NCBI RefSeq assembly: GCF_001046895.1
Contig: NZ_CAQI01000059.1
Coordinates: 62,001-126,000 of the forward strand
Reading direction: 5' to 3'
DNA length: 64,000 bases
Source of the DNA: Pseudarthrobacter siccitolerans
GTDB taxonomy: Bacteria; Actinomycetota; Actinomycetes; Actinomycetales; Micrococcaceae
Shown: in pieces, positions 42,040-50,367 of the stretch
Layout of the letters: every line of letters starts with the position of its first letter
How positions within the stretch are numbered: position 1 is the stretch's first letter
The notes under the pieces: generated by a model
The model's input: only the letters and a program-made list of their open reading frames with translations
Told to the model about the DNA's origin: nothing
Databases searched by the model: none
Made by a program: the position numbers and the translations under genes

Positions 42040-43413
42040 ATGACGATCTCCAACACCCACGCCAAACCAAAGGCGGCCTGGCGCGTACCGCTTGCCAGCT
42101 TCGCCGGCACCACCATCGAGTGGTACGACTACTACATCTTCGGCCTGCTCGCAGCGACCGGCGTGTTCAGCCGGCTCTATTTCCCTGAACAGGATCCCGC
42201 AACGGGCCTCCTCCTTGCCTTCGTCACCTACGCCGTCGGCTTCGTCGCCCGTCCCTTCGGCGGCATGTTCGCCGGCCATTTCGGTGACAAAATCGGCCGC
42301 AAGCCCATGCTCGTGCTGTCGCTGCTCATCATGGGCTTCGCCACCCTGGCCATGGGGCTGCTTCCCACCTACGCCCAGATCGGCGTCTGGGCTCCCATCC
42401 TGCTGACAGTGCTGCGCCTGCTCCAGGGCTTCGGCGCCGGGGCGGAATGGGCCGGTGCGGCCGTTATATCCATCGAACACGCCCCTGCCGGACGCAGCGG
42501 CTTCTTCGGAAGCTTTACCCAGATGGGCGTCCCGGCAGGCATGCTGCTCGCAAACTCCAGCGTCCTGATCGTCAAGTCCGCCGTGCCCGCAGAGGTCTTC
42601 AATGCGTGGGCCTGGCGCGTGCCCTTCCTGCTCAGCGTGGTCCTGATCATCATCGGCCTGGTGGTCCGTGCCAAGCTCGAGGACTCCGACGACTTCAAGG
42701 AACTCCTCGCCACGAAGCAGACGTCCAAGAAGCCGCTGGGCGAAGCCATGAAGAAGGAGACCAAGGGCATCTGGCTCGTTGTGGGCATGCGGCTGGCAGA
42801 AAACTCCGCCTTCTACCTCTACACAACCTTCTCGGTGGTCTACATCATGAGGACGTTCGGGCCCGAGCTCGCCAACCAGGGAACACTGTCCGTCCTGATC
42901 GCCTCCGGCATCGGCGTCTTCGCCGTGCCCCTCTGGGCCATCCTCTCGGACAAGATCGGACGCAAGCCGCTCTACCTGTTCGGCTCGATCGGCGGGCTCC
43001 TGTTCTTCCCGCTCTACTTCGTCATGACGGACACGGGCAGCGCACTGCTGGCGACGCTTGCCATCATCATCGGGCTCGCCGTCTTCCACAACTCAATGTA
43101 CGGCCCCCAGGCTGCCTTCTTCTCGGAACTGTTCTCTACGAAGCTGCGCTACAGCGGCGCCTCGATGGGTTACCAGTTCGGCTCGGTACTTGCAGGCGGC
43201 ATCGCCCCGCTGGTGGCCGTTGCGCTTCTGAACGCCGGAAACGGCGAACCGGGCTGGGTGATCCTCTACTTCAGCATCATCGGCATCATCACCGTTGTGG
43301 CAACGCTCCTGGCCCCGGAAACCCTCAGCAAGCTGGACCGGCGCATCACCGCCGCCCAGGAACTGGACGAGAAAAATGCGGGCAGCCCGCAGGACCGGGC
43401 CATCGCCAACTGA
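42040..43413 (+). CDS. MHS-family metabolite:proton symporter (MFS)
   Basis: A 457-residue 12-segment transporter of the MHS branch of the major facilitator superfamily. The MHS start is SFAGTTIEWYDYYIFGLLAA (about residue 21) and the conserved loop is GHFGDKIGRKPMLVLSLLIM near 82; LLQGFGAGAEWAGAAVISIE lies near 128. Members import dicarboxylates, shikimate, betaine, hydroxy acids and similar. It is the last gene of the alcohol dehydrogenase/semialdehyde dehydrogenase operon, so it probably imports that pathway's substrate, for example 4-hydroxybutyrate. A strong terminator follows. Confidence 0.92.
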   Translation: MTISNTHAKPKAAWRVPLASFAGTTIEWYDYYIFGLLAATGVFSRLYFPEQDPATGLLLAFVTYAVGFVARPFGGMFAGHFGDKIGRKPMLVLSLLIMGFATLAMGLLPTYAQIGVWAPILLTVLRLLQGFGAGAEWAGAAVISIEHAPAGRSGFFGSFTQMGVPAGMLLANSSVLIVKSAVPAEVFNAWAWRVPFLLSVVLIIIGLVVRAKLEDSDDFKELLATKQTSKKPLGEAMKKETKGIWLVVGMRLAENSAFYLYTTFSVVYIMRTFGPELANQGTLSVLIASGIGVFAVPLWAILSDKIGRKPLYLFGSIGGLLFFPLYFVMTDTGSALLATLAIIIGLAVFHNSMYGPQAAFFSELFSTKLRYSGASMGYQFGSVLAGGIAPLVAVALLNAGNGEPGWVILYFSIIGIITVVATLLAPETLSKLDRRITAAQELDEKNAGSPQDRAIAN

Positions 43414-43439
43414 TTCACCTTCGGACAAATAGCCAACAC

Positions 43440-43480
43440 GAGCCCGCTACCCCTTCGTTCGGAAAGGGGTAGCGGGCTCT
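43440..43480 (+). terminator. Intrinsic terminator
   Basis: A 16-bp perfect stem, GAGCCCGCTACCCCTT (43440-43455) with AAGGGGTAGCGGGCTC (43464-43479), closes an 8-base loop. It ends the dehydrogenase/MHS operon. Confidence 0.85.
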
Positions 43481-43537
43481 GCCCGTAAGCGGATGTGCGC
43501 GTGACGCGTGCGCTGTTGTTCCCTCCCGGACCAAAGT

Positions 43538-43552
43538 ACTTGTAATACAAGT
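43538..43552. promoter_or_regulatory. Perfect 15-bp palindrome matching the FadR/GntR operator
   Basis: ACTTGTAATACAAGT is a perfect palindrome whose core TTGTAATACAA fits the FadR-subfamily consensus TNGTNNNACNA. It is 60 bases upstream of the dehydratase gene, and a FadR-type regulator is the next gene in the operon. Confidence 0.8.
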
Positions 43553-43612
43553 GGCAAACTTATATCCTAAGAAGGTGGGCGAAGGAGCCCAGCCCCGCCT
43601 TTAGGAGAATCC

Positions 43613-44740
43613 ATGAGCAGCGTCGATCTGATCCGGCACGTCAAACTGTCCACCGCCCACCTCCCCCTCTCAGTCCCCATCAGCGACGCCAAAGTCTTCA
43701 CCGGCCGGCAGAAGCCCATGACGGAGGTGGTCTTCCTCTTTGCCGAGATCACCACCGAACTGGGGCACACCGGCGTCGGCTTCAGCTACTCCAAGCGCGC
43801 AGGCGCCCCCGCCCAGTACGCCCACGCCAAGGAAGTGGCTGAGGGCATCATCGGCGAGGACCCCAACGACATCGCGAAGATCTACACCAAGCTGCTCTGG
43901 GCCGGCGCCTCGGTGGGCCGCTCCGGCGTCGCCACACAAGCGCTGGCCGCCATCGATATCGCCCTCTACGACCTCAAAGCCAAGCGCGCCGGCCTGCCGC
44001 TGGCCAAGTTCCTCGGCTCATACCGCGACTCCGTCCAGACGTACAACACCTCCGGCGGCTTCCTCAACGCAACCCTCGAAGAGGTCAAGGCCCGCGCCAC
44101 GCAGTCCCTCGAAGAAGGCATCGGCGGCATCAAAATCAAGGTTGGCCTCCCGGACAGCAAGGAAGACCTGCGCCGCGTGGCCGGCATCCGCGAACACATC
44201 GGCTGGGACGTCCCGCTCATGGTGGACGCCAACCAGCAGTGGGACCGCGCCACCGCCCTGCGCATGGGCCGCCAACTTGAGGACTTCAACCTCATCTGGA
44301 TCGAAGAGCCCCTGGACGCCTACGACTTCGAAGGCCACGCCCACCTGGCGAACGTCCTGGACACCCCCATCGCCACCGGCGAAATGCTCGCCTCCGTGGC
44401 CGAACACAAGGGCCTCATCACCGCAAACGGCTGTGACATCATCCAGCCCGACGCACCCCGCGTGGGCGGCATCACCCAATTCCTCCGCCTCGCCGCCCTC
44501 GCCGACGAGCGCGGCCTGGGCCTGGCCCCGCACTTCGCCATGGAAATCCACCTCCACCTCGCCGCCGCCTACCCGCGCGAGCCGTGGGTGGAGCACTTCG
44601 ACTGGCTGGACCCGCTGTTCAACGAGCGCCTCGAGACGAAGGACGGCCGCATGATCGTCCCGGACCGCCCCGGACTCGGCGTCACCCTCAGCGACCAGGC
44701 ACGCGCCTGGACCACCGAGTCCGTGGAGTTCGGCGCCTGA
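43613..44740 (+). CDS. Enolase-superfamily dehydratase, galactarate/L-talarate dehydratase type
   Basis: A 375-residue member of the mandelate racemase branch of the enolase superfamily. The catalytic lysine pair is in GIGGIKIKVGLPDSKE near residue 175, the metal-ligand Asp in PLMVDANQQWD near 203, Glu in LIWIEEPLDAYDFEG near 230 and Glu in ATGEMLASV near 255. The catalytic His is in LAPHFAMEIHLHLAAAYPRE near 305. The sequence around these residues resembles L-talarate/galactarate dehydratase, which dehydrates aldaric acids. A FadR-type regulator follows and a matching operator precedes it. Confidence 0.87.
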   Translation: MSSVDLIRHVKLSTAHLPLSVPISDAKVFTGRQKPMTEVVFLFAEITTELGHTGVGFSYSKRAGAPAQYAHAKEVAEGIIGEDPNDIAKIYTKLLWAGASVGRSGVATQALAAIDIALYDLKAKRAGLPLAKFLGSYRDSVQTYNTSGGFLNATLEEVKARATQSLEEGIGGIKIKVGLPDSKEDLRRVAGIREHIGWDVPLMVDANQQWDRATALRMGRQLEDFNLIWIEEPLDAYDFEGHAHLANVLDTPIATGEMLASVAEHKGLITANGCDIIQPDAPRVGGITQFLRLAALADERGLGLAPHFAMEIHLHLAAAYPREPWVEHFDWLDPLFNERLETKDGRMIVPDRPGLGVTLSDQARAWTTESVEFGA

Positions 44741-44764
44741 CCCCGAAGCCGTAATCTTGAAGCC

Positions 44765-45463
44765 ATGAGCCGGAACCTCACCGCGGACCTCGCCGCTGAC
44801 CTTCGCACCCGCATCGTGGACGGCGTCATCCAGCCAGGCGAGAAGCTCCCCAGTGAAAACACCCTCATCAGCGACTTCGGTGTCAGCCGGACCGTTGTCC
44901 GCGCCGCGCTGACCAGGCTCCAGGCCGAGGGACTTGTGGAAACCGAACGGGGGCGCGGCAGCTTCGCCCTCACCCCGCCGTCGGACGGGCCCTCGGCAGC
45001 GCCGGGAGCCCGTCCGGTGGCCTCCATGGAGGACCGGCTCCACCTGCTCGAGTTCCGCATGGGCGTGGAGACTGAGGCAGCGGCACTTGCCGCCCGCAAC
45101 CACACTGAACGCCAGCTCCGCGCCGTGACAGCCGCGCTCGAGGAGTTCACGGCCAGTGCCGGCCATCCTGCCCACGCCATGAAGTCCGACTTCGAATTCC
45201 ACCGCGCCGTGGCCGTGGCATCCGGCAACCCCTACTACTCAGACTGCCTTGCAGCCCTGGGCCAGACAATGATCGCGATGCCGCGCACCCGCTTGATGAC
45301 CGGCGTCGAGCATTACGCCCGGGACCATTTCGACCAGGTGGTGCAGGAGCACCGCTCCATCTCGGACGCCATTGCGGACGGTGACGAGGCTGCCGCGGCA
45401 GCTGCCATGCGCAGCCATCTGGCCAACTCACGACGACGGTTCAAGGCTTCCGCGCGCGCCTGA
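44765..45463 (+). CDS. FadR/GntR-family transcriptional regulator
   Basis: A 232-residue GntR regulator of the FadR subfamily. The winged helix domain covers residues 1-70 (ADLRTRIVDGVIQPGEKLPS, ENTLISDFGVSRTVVRAALT, RLQAEGLVETERGRGSF). An all-helical FCD ligand domain follows (about 95-230) with the metal-ligand pattern in FEFHRAVAVASGNPYY and HYARDHFDQVVQEHRSISDA. It follows the dehydratase by 24 bases and probably represses that operon through the operator at 43538. Confidence 0.92.
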   Translation: MSRNLTADLAADLRTRIVDGVIQPGEKLPSENTLISDFGVSRTVVRAALTRLQAEGLVETERGRGSFALTPPSDGPSAAPGARPVASMEDRLHLLEFRMGVETEAAALAARNHTERQLRAVTAALEEFTASAGHPAHAMKSDFEFHRAVAVASGNPYYSDCLAALGQTMIAMPRTRLMTGVEHYARDHFDQVVQEHRSISDAIADGDEAAAAAAMRSHLANSRRRFKASARA

Positions 45464-45499
45464 CCCGGGGCGCGCCCGGGCTAAGCGCCGAAACCTAAG

Positions 45500-45544
45500 C
45501 TTGTTCGCTAATCCGAACCTTCAAGGCCCGGATTTGCGAACAAG
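45500..45544. repeat. 16-bp inverted repeat downstream of the FadR-type gene
   Basis: CTTGTTCGCTAATCCG (45500-45515) pairs with CGGATTTGCGAACAAG (45529-45544) with one mismatch around a 13-base loop. It has no T run, so it may be a poor terminator or a binding site. Confidence 0.5.
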
Positions 45545-45564
45545 ACCAGAATCCGCCGGCCAAA

Positions 45565-45602
45565 GGTTAAACAGAAGAGCCCCGGTCTTAGGACCGGGGC
45601 TC
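45565..45602 (-). terminator. tRNA-Leu intrinsic terminator
   Basis: An 11-bp stem (45577-45587 with 45592-45602) is followed on the minus strand by CTTCTGTTT. It ends the tRNA-Leu transcript. Confidence 0.75.
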
Positions 45603-45613
45603 ATCAATTGCGT

Positions 45614-45695
45614 GCGCGAGGGGGGATTTGAACCCCCACGCCCTTTCGGACACTGGCACCTGAAGCCAGCGCGTCTGCCGTTCCGCCACTCGCGC
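45614..45695 (-). tRNA. tRNA-Leu (anticodon CAG)
   Basis: An 82-base cloverleaf on the minus strand with a 7-bp acceptor GCGCGAG/CTCGCGC, a long variable arm typical of class II tRNAs, and an anticodon stem CTGGC/GCCAG closing loop TTCAGGT with anticodon CAG. The TTCAAAT T loop is present. CCA is not encoded. Confidence 0.95.
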
Positions 45696-46026
45696 GCAAC
45701 TTCCTTTACTGAATCCCGGCCGGTTTCCCTGATCCGCAACCCTGTAAAAGCAGCGAGATCAAGCATAACGGACATTGCAGGGAAAACACCAATTGGGCTC
45801 TGCTGGAGAGCTGGAACCAGGGCCTGCACGGCACCAGAGCCAACTGGAAACCGAACTTTTGGCGGCGCCCGGCCGTTGTGGATTAAGGTCATTCGCAGGG
45901 CTGCCCAGTAGTATCTGATGTAGGAGTGGCTGCTTCCTGCGGCCACACCAGAGGCTTGGCAATACCACTGCAAGTGCACGTACGGAACGAAAACTGCCCC
46001 GCAGCCGGGGGGAAAGGAGAAGAACC
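45696..46026. other. Non-coding stretch between tRNA-Leu and fhaA
   Basis: 331 bases without a credible gene. TAGTAT at 45909-45914 is a possible -10 for the fhaA operon, with no convincing -35. TATGCT on the minus strand near 45761-45766 could serve the tRNA. A strong ribosome binding site GGAAAGGAG precedes fhaA. No clear operator or repeat was found. Confidence 0.4.
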
Positions 46027-46758
46027 ATGGGTCTGCTGGACAAGGTGGAACGCGGCATTGAAAAGGCCGTCCGGGGCGTCTTCTCCACCGGCTCGCGCGC
46101 CCAGGTGGAACCCGTGGAGATCGCCAGCCGGCTCCGGCGGGAAGTGGACCACAAGTCCCTTACCGTTGCCGCCGGCCGCACCCTGGTGCCCAACGTTTTT
46201 GATGTCCAACTCAGCGATGAGGACTTCAAACGCGCCCAGGAGTGGGGTACCGCCTTGGCTGAAGAACTGTGCGACGTCGTTATTAACCACGTCCGCAGCC
46301 AGGGCTACATCCTGCAGGGCCCCGTACGGATTTCGTTCCGGCGCGAGTCCGAACTCCGGCCCGGCGACTTCGAGATCGTCTCCACCACCGAGAAGTCAGG
46401 CGCTGGACCCGCCCGCCCGAACGTACCGGCCGCTCCCAGCCGCCAGCCCGTCCGGATGCAGCCCGTTCTGGATATCGACGGGCAGCGGTATTCACTGAAT
46501 GCGCCGTCCATCGTTCTGGGCAGGTCCTCGGAAGCGGACATCCACATCGAGGACACCGGGGTTTCCCGCCGCCACCTCGAAATCCGGACGGCCAACGGTG
46601 TCACCAGCGCAGTGGACATGGGCTCCACCAACGGCAGCTACGTCAATGGACACAAGGTTTCCGGAAGCACCGAACTCACCGACGGCTCCACCATCACGAT
46701 GGGACGGACAAAGATCATCTTCCGCCTGCTCCCCGCCAGCCCGGGTGGCCGCGCATGA
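46027..46758 (+). CDS. fhaA: FhaA: DUF3662 and FHA domain protein
   Basis: A 243-residue protein with an N-terminal DUF3662 domain (about residues 1-110: LLDKVERGIEKAVRGVFSTG, EIASRLRREVDHKSLTV) and a C-terminal FHA domain (about 150-235). The FHA shows the phosphothreonine-binding set GRSS, SRRH and DMGSTNGSYVNG. In mycobacteria FhaA binds phosphorylated partners such as MviN and tunes peptidoglycan precursor flipping. It is the first gene of the pknB cluster and overlaps fhaB by ATGA. Confidence 0.93.
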   Translation: MGLLDKVERGIEKAVRGVFSTGSRAQVEPVEIASRLRREVDHKSLTVAAGRTLVPNVFDVQLSDEDFKRAQEWGTALAEELCDVVINHVRSQGYILQGPVRISFRRESELRPGDFEIVSTTEKSGAGPARPNVPAAPSRQPVRMQPVLDIDGQRYSLNAPSIVLGRSSEADIHIEDTGVSRRHLEIRTANGVTSAVDMGSTNGSYVNGHKVSGSTELTDGSTITMGRTKIIFRLLPASPGGRA

Positions 46759-47237
46759 GCGAACTGACCATCACCGCCCTGCGGTTCGGCTTCCTGCTCC
46801 TGCTGTGGGTGCTGATCTTCAGCATCGTCTCCGCCATGCGCCGCGACCTTATGGTGGGCCGCAAAGCAGCCGCCGGCGCCCCCACCGCCCGCCAGGTCCG
46901 AAAGAATCCTGAGCTGGCCGAAGCGCCGCCGCAGCCCGTGAAGCAGCAAGCCCGGCAGCTCGCCGTGGTTGAAGGCCCGCTCAAGGGCACAACGCTTCCG
47001 CTGGCCGCGAGCCCCATCCTCCTGGGCCGCGCGCAGGAGGCCACCCTCGTCCTTGAGGACGACTACGCCTCCGGCCGCCACGCCCGGCTTTTTCCCCAGG
47101 GCAGCCGCTGGTTCATTGAGGACCTCGGCTCCACCAACGGCACGTACCTGGGCGATCAGCAGCTGACCCGCGCCCTGCCCGTTGAACCTGGCGTTCCCGT
47201 GAGAATCGGCAAGACGGTCATCGAATTGAGGCCATAG
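46755..47237 (+). CDS. fhaB: FhaB: membrane-anchored FHA domain protein
   Basis: A 160-residue protein with one N-terminal membrane segment (LRFGFLLLLWVLIFSIVSAM at about residue 7) and a C-terminal FHA domain. Its GRAQ, SGRHA and DLGSTNGTYLG residues bind phosphothreonine. In mycobacteria FhaB (FipA) links Ser/Thr kinases to the division machinery. Its start overlaps fhaA, and pstP starts three bases after its stop. Confidence 0.93.
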   Translation: MSELTITALRFGFLLLLWVLIFSIVSAMRRDLMVGRKAAAGAPTARQVRKNPELAEAPPQPVKQQARQLAVVEGPLKGTTLPLAASPILLGRAQEATLVLEDDYASGRHARLFPQGSRWFIEDLGSTNGTYLGDQQLTRALPVEPGVPVRIGKTVIELRP

Positions 47238-47239
47238 CC

Positions 47240-48982
47240 GTGGCCGACCCGCAGACTCCCGCACCCGGCCCCAAGCCGGCGGAGCGGCCCCTCATCATGC
47301 GGTTCGCCGCGCGGTCCGACGTCGGCAAAATCCGGTCCAAGAACGACGACTCTGCCTACGCGGGACGGCACCTGGCCGTCGTCGCCGACGGCATGGGCGG
47401 CCACGCGGGCGGCGATGTTGCGTCCGCTGCCACCGTCCTGGACATGATCCACCTGGACCGCGGCGATTACGACGGCGACGCTGGCACCACTTTGGCGGAT
47501 GAGATCCAGACCGCCAACTCGCTGCTGTCCGAGCTGGTGCACATCAATCCCAAGCTCGCTGGAATGGGCACCACCGTCACCGCGCTACTGCTCGCCGAAG
47601 GGAGGCTGCACTTCGCCCACATCGGCGATTCCCGCGCCTACCGCTTGCGGGACGGCAAGTTCGAGCAGGTCAGCGTTGACCACACGTTTGTGCAGCGGCT
47701 CATCGACGAAGGACGACTCCGCCCCGAAGAGGCCGAAACCCATCCGCACAAAAACGTCCTGATGCGTGTCCTGGGCGACGTGGATGCCAGCCCCGAACTT
47801 GACCTGGACACCCTGGAAGTGAAGCCGGGCGAACGCTGGCTCCTCTGCTCCGACGGGCTCAACTACGTGGCCGGGCATGCCGTGGAACGGACTGTCCGCG
47901 AGACCAAGGACCTGCGCGAATGCGCGGAAACCCTGGTGGACCTCACCCTCGATGCCGGCTCCCCGGACAACGTCACCGTGGTAATGCTGGAAATCGTTGA
48001 GGAAACGCCCGACGACGTCAGCACGGCCGCCGTCGAAGTCGTTCCTTCCCCGGGAGCTACCAAAGCCCCTGCCGCCGCGGAGGGCGCACATGTTCCGGCA
48101 GCCGCCGCGCCGACCGCAACTCCTGCCGCCACCCCGGGCAAAGACGCGGAAGCCGGGGACGGCACGGGAAACGGCAAAGACAGCAGCACAGCAGCAGGCT
48201 CTGGGACGGACTCCCCGGGGTCGTCCGAACCGGGTTCAGCCGAGGAGGATTCCCCGGAGGCCGGGTCCACGGATCCGCACCTCGGCGAACACCTGACCGC
48301 CGAAGTACTACGCGAAGAACTCTCCTCCCGCCCGCACGAGCTGGTGGGAGCAGCGGCAGCCGCCGCGGAAACCGGCTCCATTCCCACCATTGCCGGGCGC
48401 ACCGTGGCACGCCGTGCGGCCACGCTCCTCACCCACAAGGCGGAACCCCAGCCCGGCGACGCCGAAGAGAGCCTCGTGCCGCTGAAGCCGCGCCGATGGG
48501 TGACCTGGTCCATCGCCGCCGCCGTGCTGGTGGTCCTGACCGTGGGGCTCTGGCTCGGCTATGCCTGGACCCAGACCCGTTACTACGTTGGTGAATTTGA
48601 TTCGCGCGTGGCCATCTACAACGGCGTTTCCCAGCGGCTCGGACCCATCCAGCTCTCCACCCTGGAGGCGGTCACCGATATCCGGATGGACTCGCTTCCC
48701 CCCTTCTCGCAACAACGCGTCCGCCAGACCGTGCCCGCCCAGGACCTCTACGACGCGCAGCGCATCGTAAAGAACCTTGAACTCACCGGCACCACGTCAC
48801 CTGAGGAAGGCTGCCCGACGCCGTCGGCATCCCCCGCTGCCTCCACGCCGGCGGCCAGCCCGCCGGCAACGGCCGCTCCTGCACCTGATCCGTCAGGCAG
48901 TCCGCCGGCCTCCGCGGCCCCGGCGCCTGCCGCCGCGTCCCCCACACCCAGTCCCACGATCACCTGCGAGGTGGGCCAATGA
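47240..48982 (+). CDS. pstP: PP2C-type Ser/Thr protein phosphatase PstP (Stp)
   Basis: A 580-residue membrane phosphatase that reverses PknA/PknB phosphorylation. The catalytic domain (about residues 15-255) has RSDVGKIRSKNDDSAYAGRH, VVADGMGGHAGGDVAS and DSRAYRL, with the metal-binding Asp residues, and ends at GSPDNVTVVMLEI. A long Ala/Pro/Ser-rich cytoplasmic linker leads to one membrane segment near residue 420 (WSIAAAVLVVLTVGLWLGYA). An extracellular part ends in a Pro/Ala-rich tail. It starts at GTG 47240 and overlaps rodA by ATGA. Confidence 0.94.
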   Translation: MADPQTPAPGPKPAERPLIMRFAARSDVGKIRSKNDDSAYAGRHLAVVADGMGGHAGGDVASAATVLDMIHLDRGDYDGDAGTTLADEIQTANSLLSELVHINPKLAGMGTTVTALLLAEGRLHFAHIGDSRAYRLRDGKFEQVSVDHTFVQRLIDEGRLRPEEAETHPHKNVLMRVLGDVDASPELDLDTLEVKPGERWLLCSDGLNYVAGHAVERTVRETKDLRECAETLVDLTLDAGSPDNVTVVMLEIVEETPDDVSTAAVEVVPSPGATKAPAAAEGAHVPAAAAPTATPAATPGKDAEAGDGTGNGKDSSTAAGSGTDSPGSSEPGSAEEDSPEAGSTDPHLGEHLTAEVLREELSSRPHELVGAAAAAAETGSIPTIAGRTVARRAATLLTHKAEPQPGDAEESLVPLKPRRWVTWSIAAAVLVVLTVGLWLGYAWTQTRYYVGEFDSRVAIYNGVSQRLGPIQLSTLEAVTDIRMDSLPPFSQQRVRQTVPAQDLYDAQRIVKNLELTGTTSPEEGCPTPSASPAASTPAASPPATAAPAPDPSGSPPASAAPAPAAASPTPSPTITCEVGQ

Positions 48983-50367
48983 GCCAGCTCAGTACCACGC
49001 CCAAGCCGCGACGGAACGTGGAACTCGCGTTGCTCCTGCTGGCCCTCGTTGTAGGCATCGGCGCCAACATGCTGGTTGGGGTGGACCAGGAAAAGGCTTT
49101 TGATTCGGATTTCTGGTTCCAGTCCAGCCTCCTGGCCGTTGCCGCCCTGGTCTTCCACGGTGTGCTCCGCTTCCGCGCAAAATATGCCGATCCGGTAATA
49201 CTTCCCCTGGTAGTGGCGCTCAACGGACTTGGCTTGGCCATGATCCACCGCCTTGATGCGCCCGGCGATGACACCGGTAATAACCAGCTCCGGTGGACCC
49301 TCATCGCCATGGCCGTTGCCATCGCCGTGATCTGGTTCCTCAAGGACCACCGCGTCCTGCGCAGGTTCACCTTCATCTCGCTGGCCGCCAGCGCCCTGCT
49401 GCTGTTGCTGCCGCTGATCCCCGGGATCAGTGCCGGGGAGATCCTGGGCGCACGGGTGTGGATCCGGCTCGGCCCAATGACCTTCCAGCCCGGCGAGGTC
49501 GCAAAGATCACCCTCGCCATATTCTTCGCGGGCTATCTATCGTCCAACCGGGACCTGATCCTGCTGGCGGGCCGGAAGATCGGGCCGCTGCAGTTCCCCC
49601 GGTTCAAGGACATGGGTCCCATGATCACCGCCTGGCTGGTCAGCATCGGCGTGCTCATCTTCCAGCGTGACCTGGGTTCCTCGGTCCTGTTCTTCGGCCT
49701 CTTCATCGTGATGATCTACGTGGCCACCAGCCGCATCAGCTGGGTGGTGATCGGCCTGGCACTCATCCTCGGCGGCGGGTTCGTGGCGGCGCAGGTGTTT
49801 TCCCACGTCCAGCAGCGCGTGTTCGGGTGGCTCAACGCCTTCTCCCCGGAGGTCTACGAGAACGGCAGCCGGCAGGTGATCCAGGGCCTGTTCGGCATGG
49901 CCAACGGCGGCCTGGTGGGAACGGGACTCGGGCAGGGCCGCCCGGATCTGGTGCCCTTTGCGAACAGCGACATGATCATCGCCTCCCTCGGTGAAGAGCT
50001 CGGGCTGATCGGACTGTTTGCCATCGTCCTGATGTACCTGCTGCTGTTCACCCGCGGTTTCCGCGCGGCCCTCGGAACGCGCGATGCGTTCGGAAAACTG
50101 CTGGCCTGCGGCCTGTCGTTCGCCGTGGCGCTGCAGTGCTTTGTGGTGATCGGCGGCGTCACCCGGCTCATTCCCCTGACCGGCCTCACCACCCCGTTCC
50201 TGGCAGCCGGCGGTTCGTCGCTGTTGGCCAACTGGATCATCGTGGGGCTGCTCCTGATGATTTCGCATACCGCCCGCGGGCCGGTGGATACCACTCCGCT
50301 TCCGGCCGCAAAGGAAGCAGATTCCATGGGCATTGATACTCCTACCGAGGCGGTGAAGCACCCGTGA
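48979..50367 (+). CDS. rodA: RodA/FtsW-family SEDS peptidoglycan polymerase
   Basis: A 462-residue polytopic SEDS protein, the glycosyltransferase partner of a class B penicillin-binding protein. The late loop FGWLNAFSPEVYENGSRQVI and the hallmark GLFGMANGGLVGTGLGQGRP are present, followed by SDMIIASLGEELGLIGLFAI near 335. Within the kinase cluster this gene is usually the RodA-like elongation protein. It is coupled to pstP before it and to pbpA after it (GTGA). Confidence 0.92.
   Translation: MSQLSTTPKPRRNVELALLLLALVVGIGANMLVGVDQEKAFDSDFWFQSSLLAVAALVFHGVLRFRAKYADPVILPLVVALNGLGLAMIHRLDAPGDDTGNNQLRWTLIAMAVAIAVIWFLKDHRVLRRFTFISLAASALLLLLPLIPGISAGEILGARVWIRLGPMTFQPGEVAKITLAIFFAGYLSSNRDLILLAGRKIGPLQFPRFKDMGPMITAWLVSIGVLIFQRDLGSSVLFFGLFIVMIYVATSRISWVVIGLALILGGGFVAAQVFSHVQQRVFGWLNAFSPEVYENGSRQVIQGLFGMANGGLVGTGLGQGRPDLVPFANSDMIIASLGEELGLIGLFAIVLMYLLLFTRGFRAALGTRDAFGKLLACGLSFAVALQCFVVIGGVTRLIPLTGLTTPFLAAGGSSLLANWIIVGLLLMISHTARGPVDTTPLPAAKEADSMGIDTPTEAVKHP

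Noticed and set aside
40537..43089. 850-codon open frame on the minus strand
   Set aside because: It lies opposite the aldehyde dehydrogenase and MHS transporter genes. Its composition (Gly/His/Asp/Glu/Arg-rich, no domains) is that of the antisense of high-GC coding DNA.
48010..48330. Ala/Pro/Ser-rich stretch in pstP as a tandem repeat
   Set aside because: It is a low-complexity linker without a repeating unit, normal for PstP proteins.
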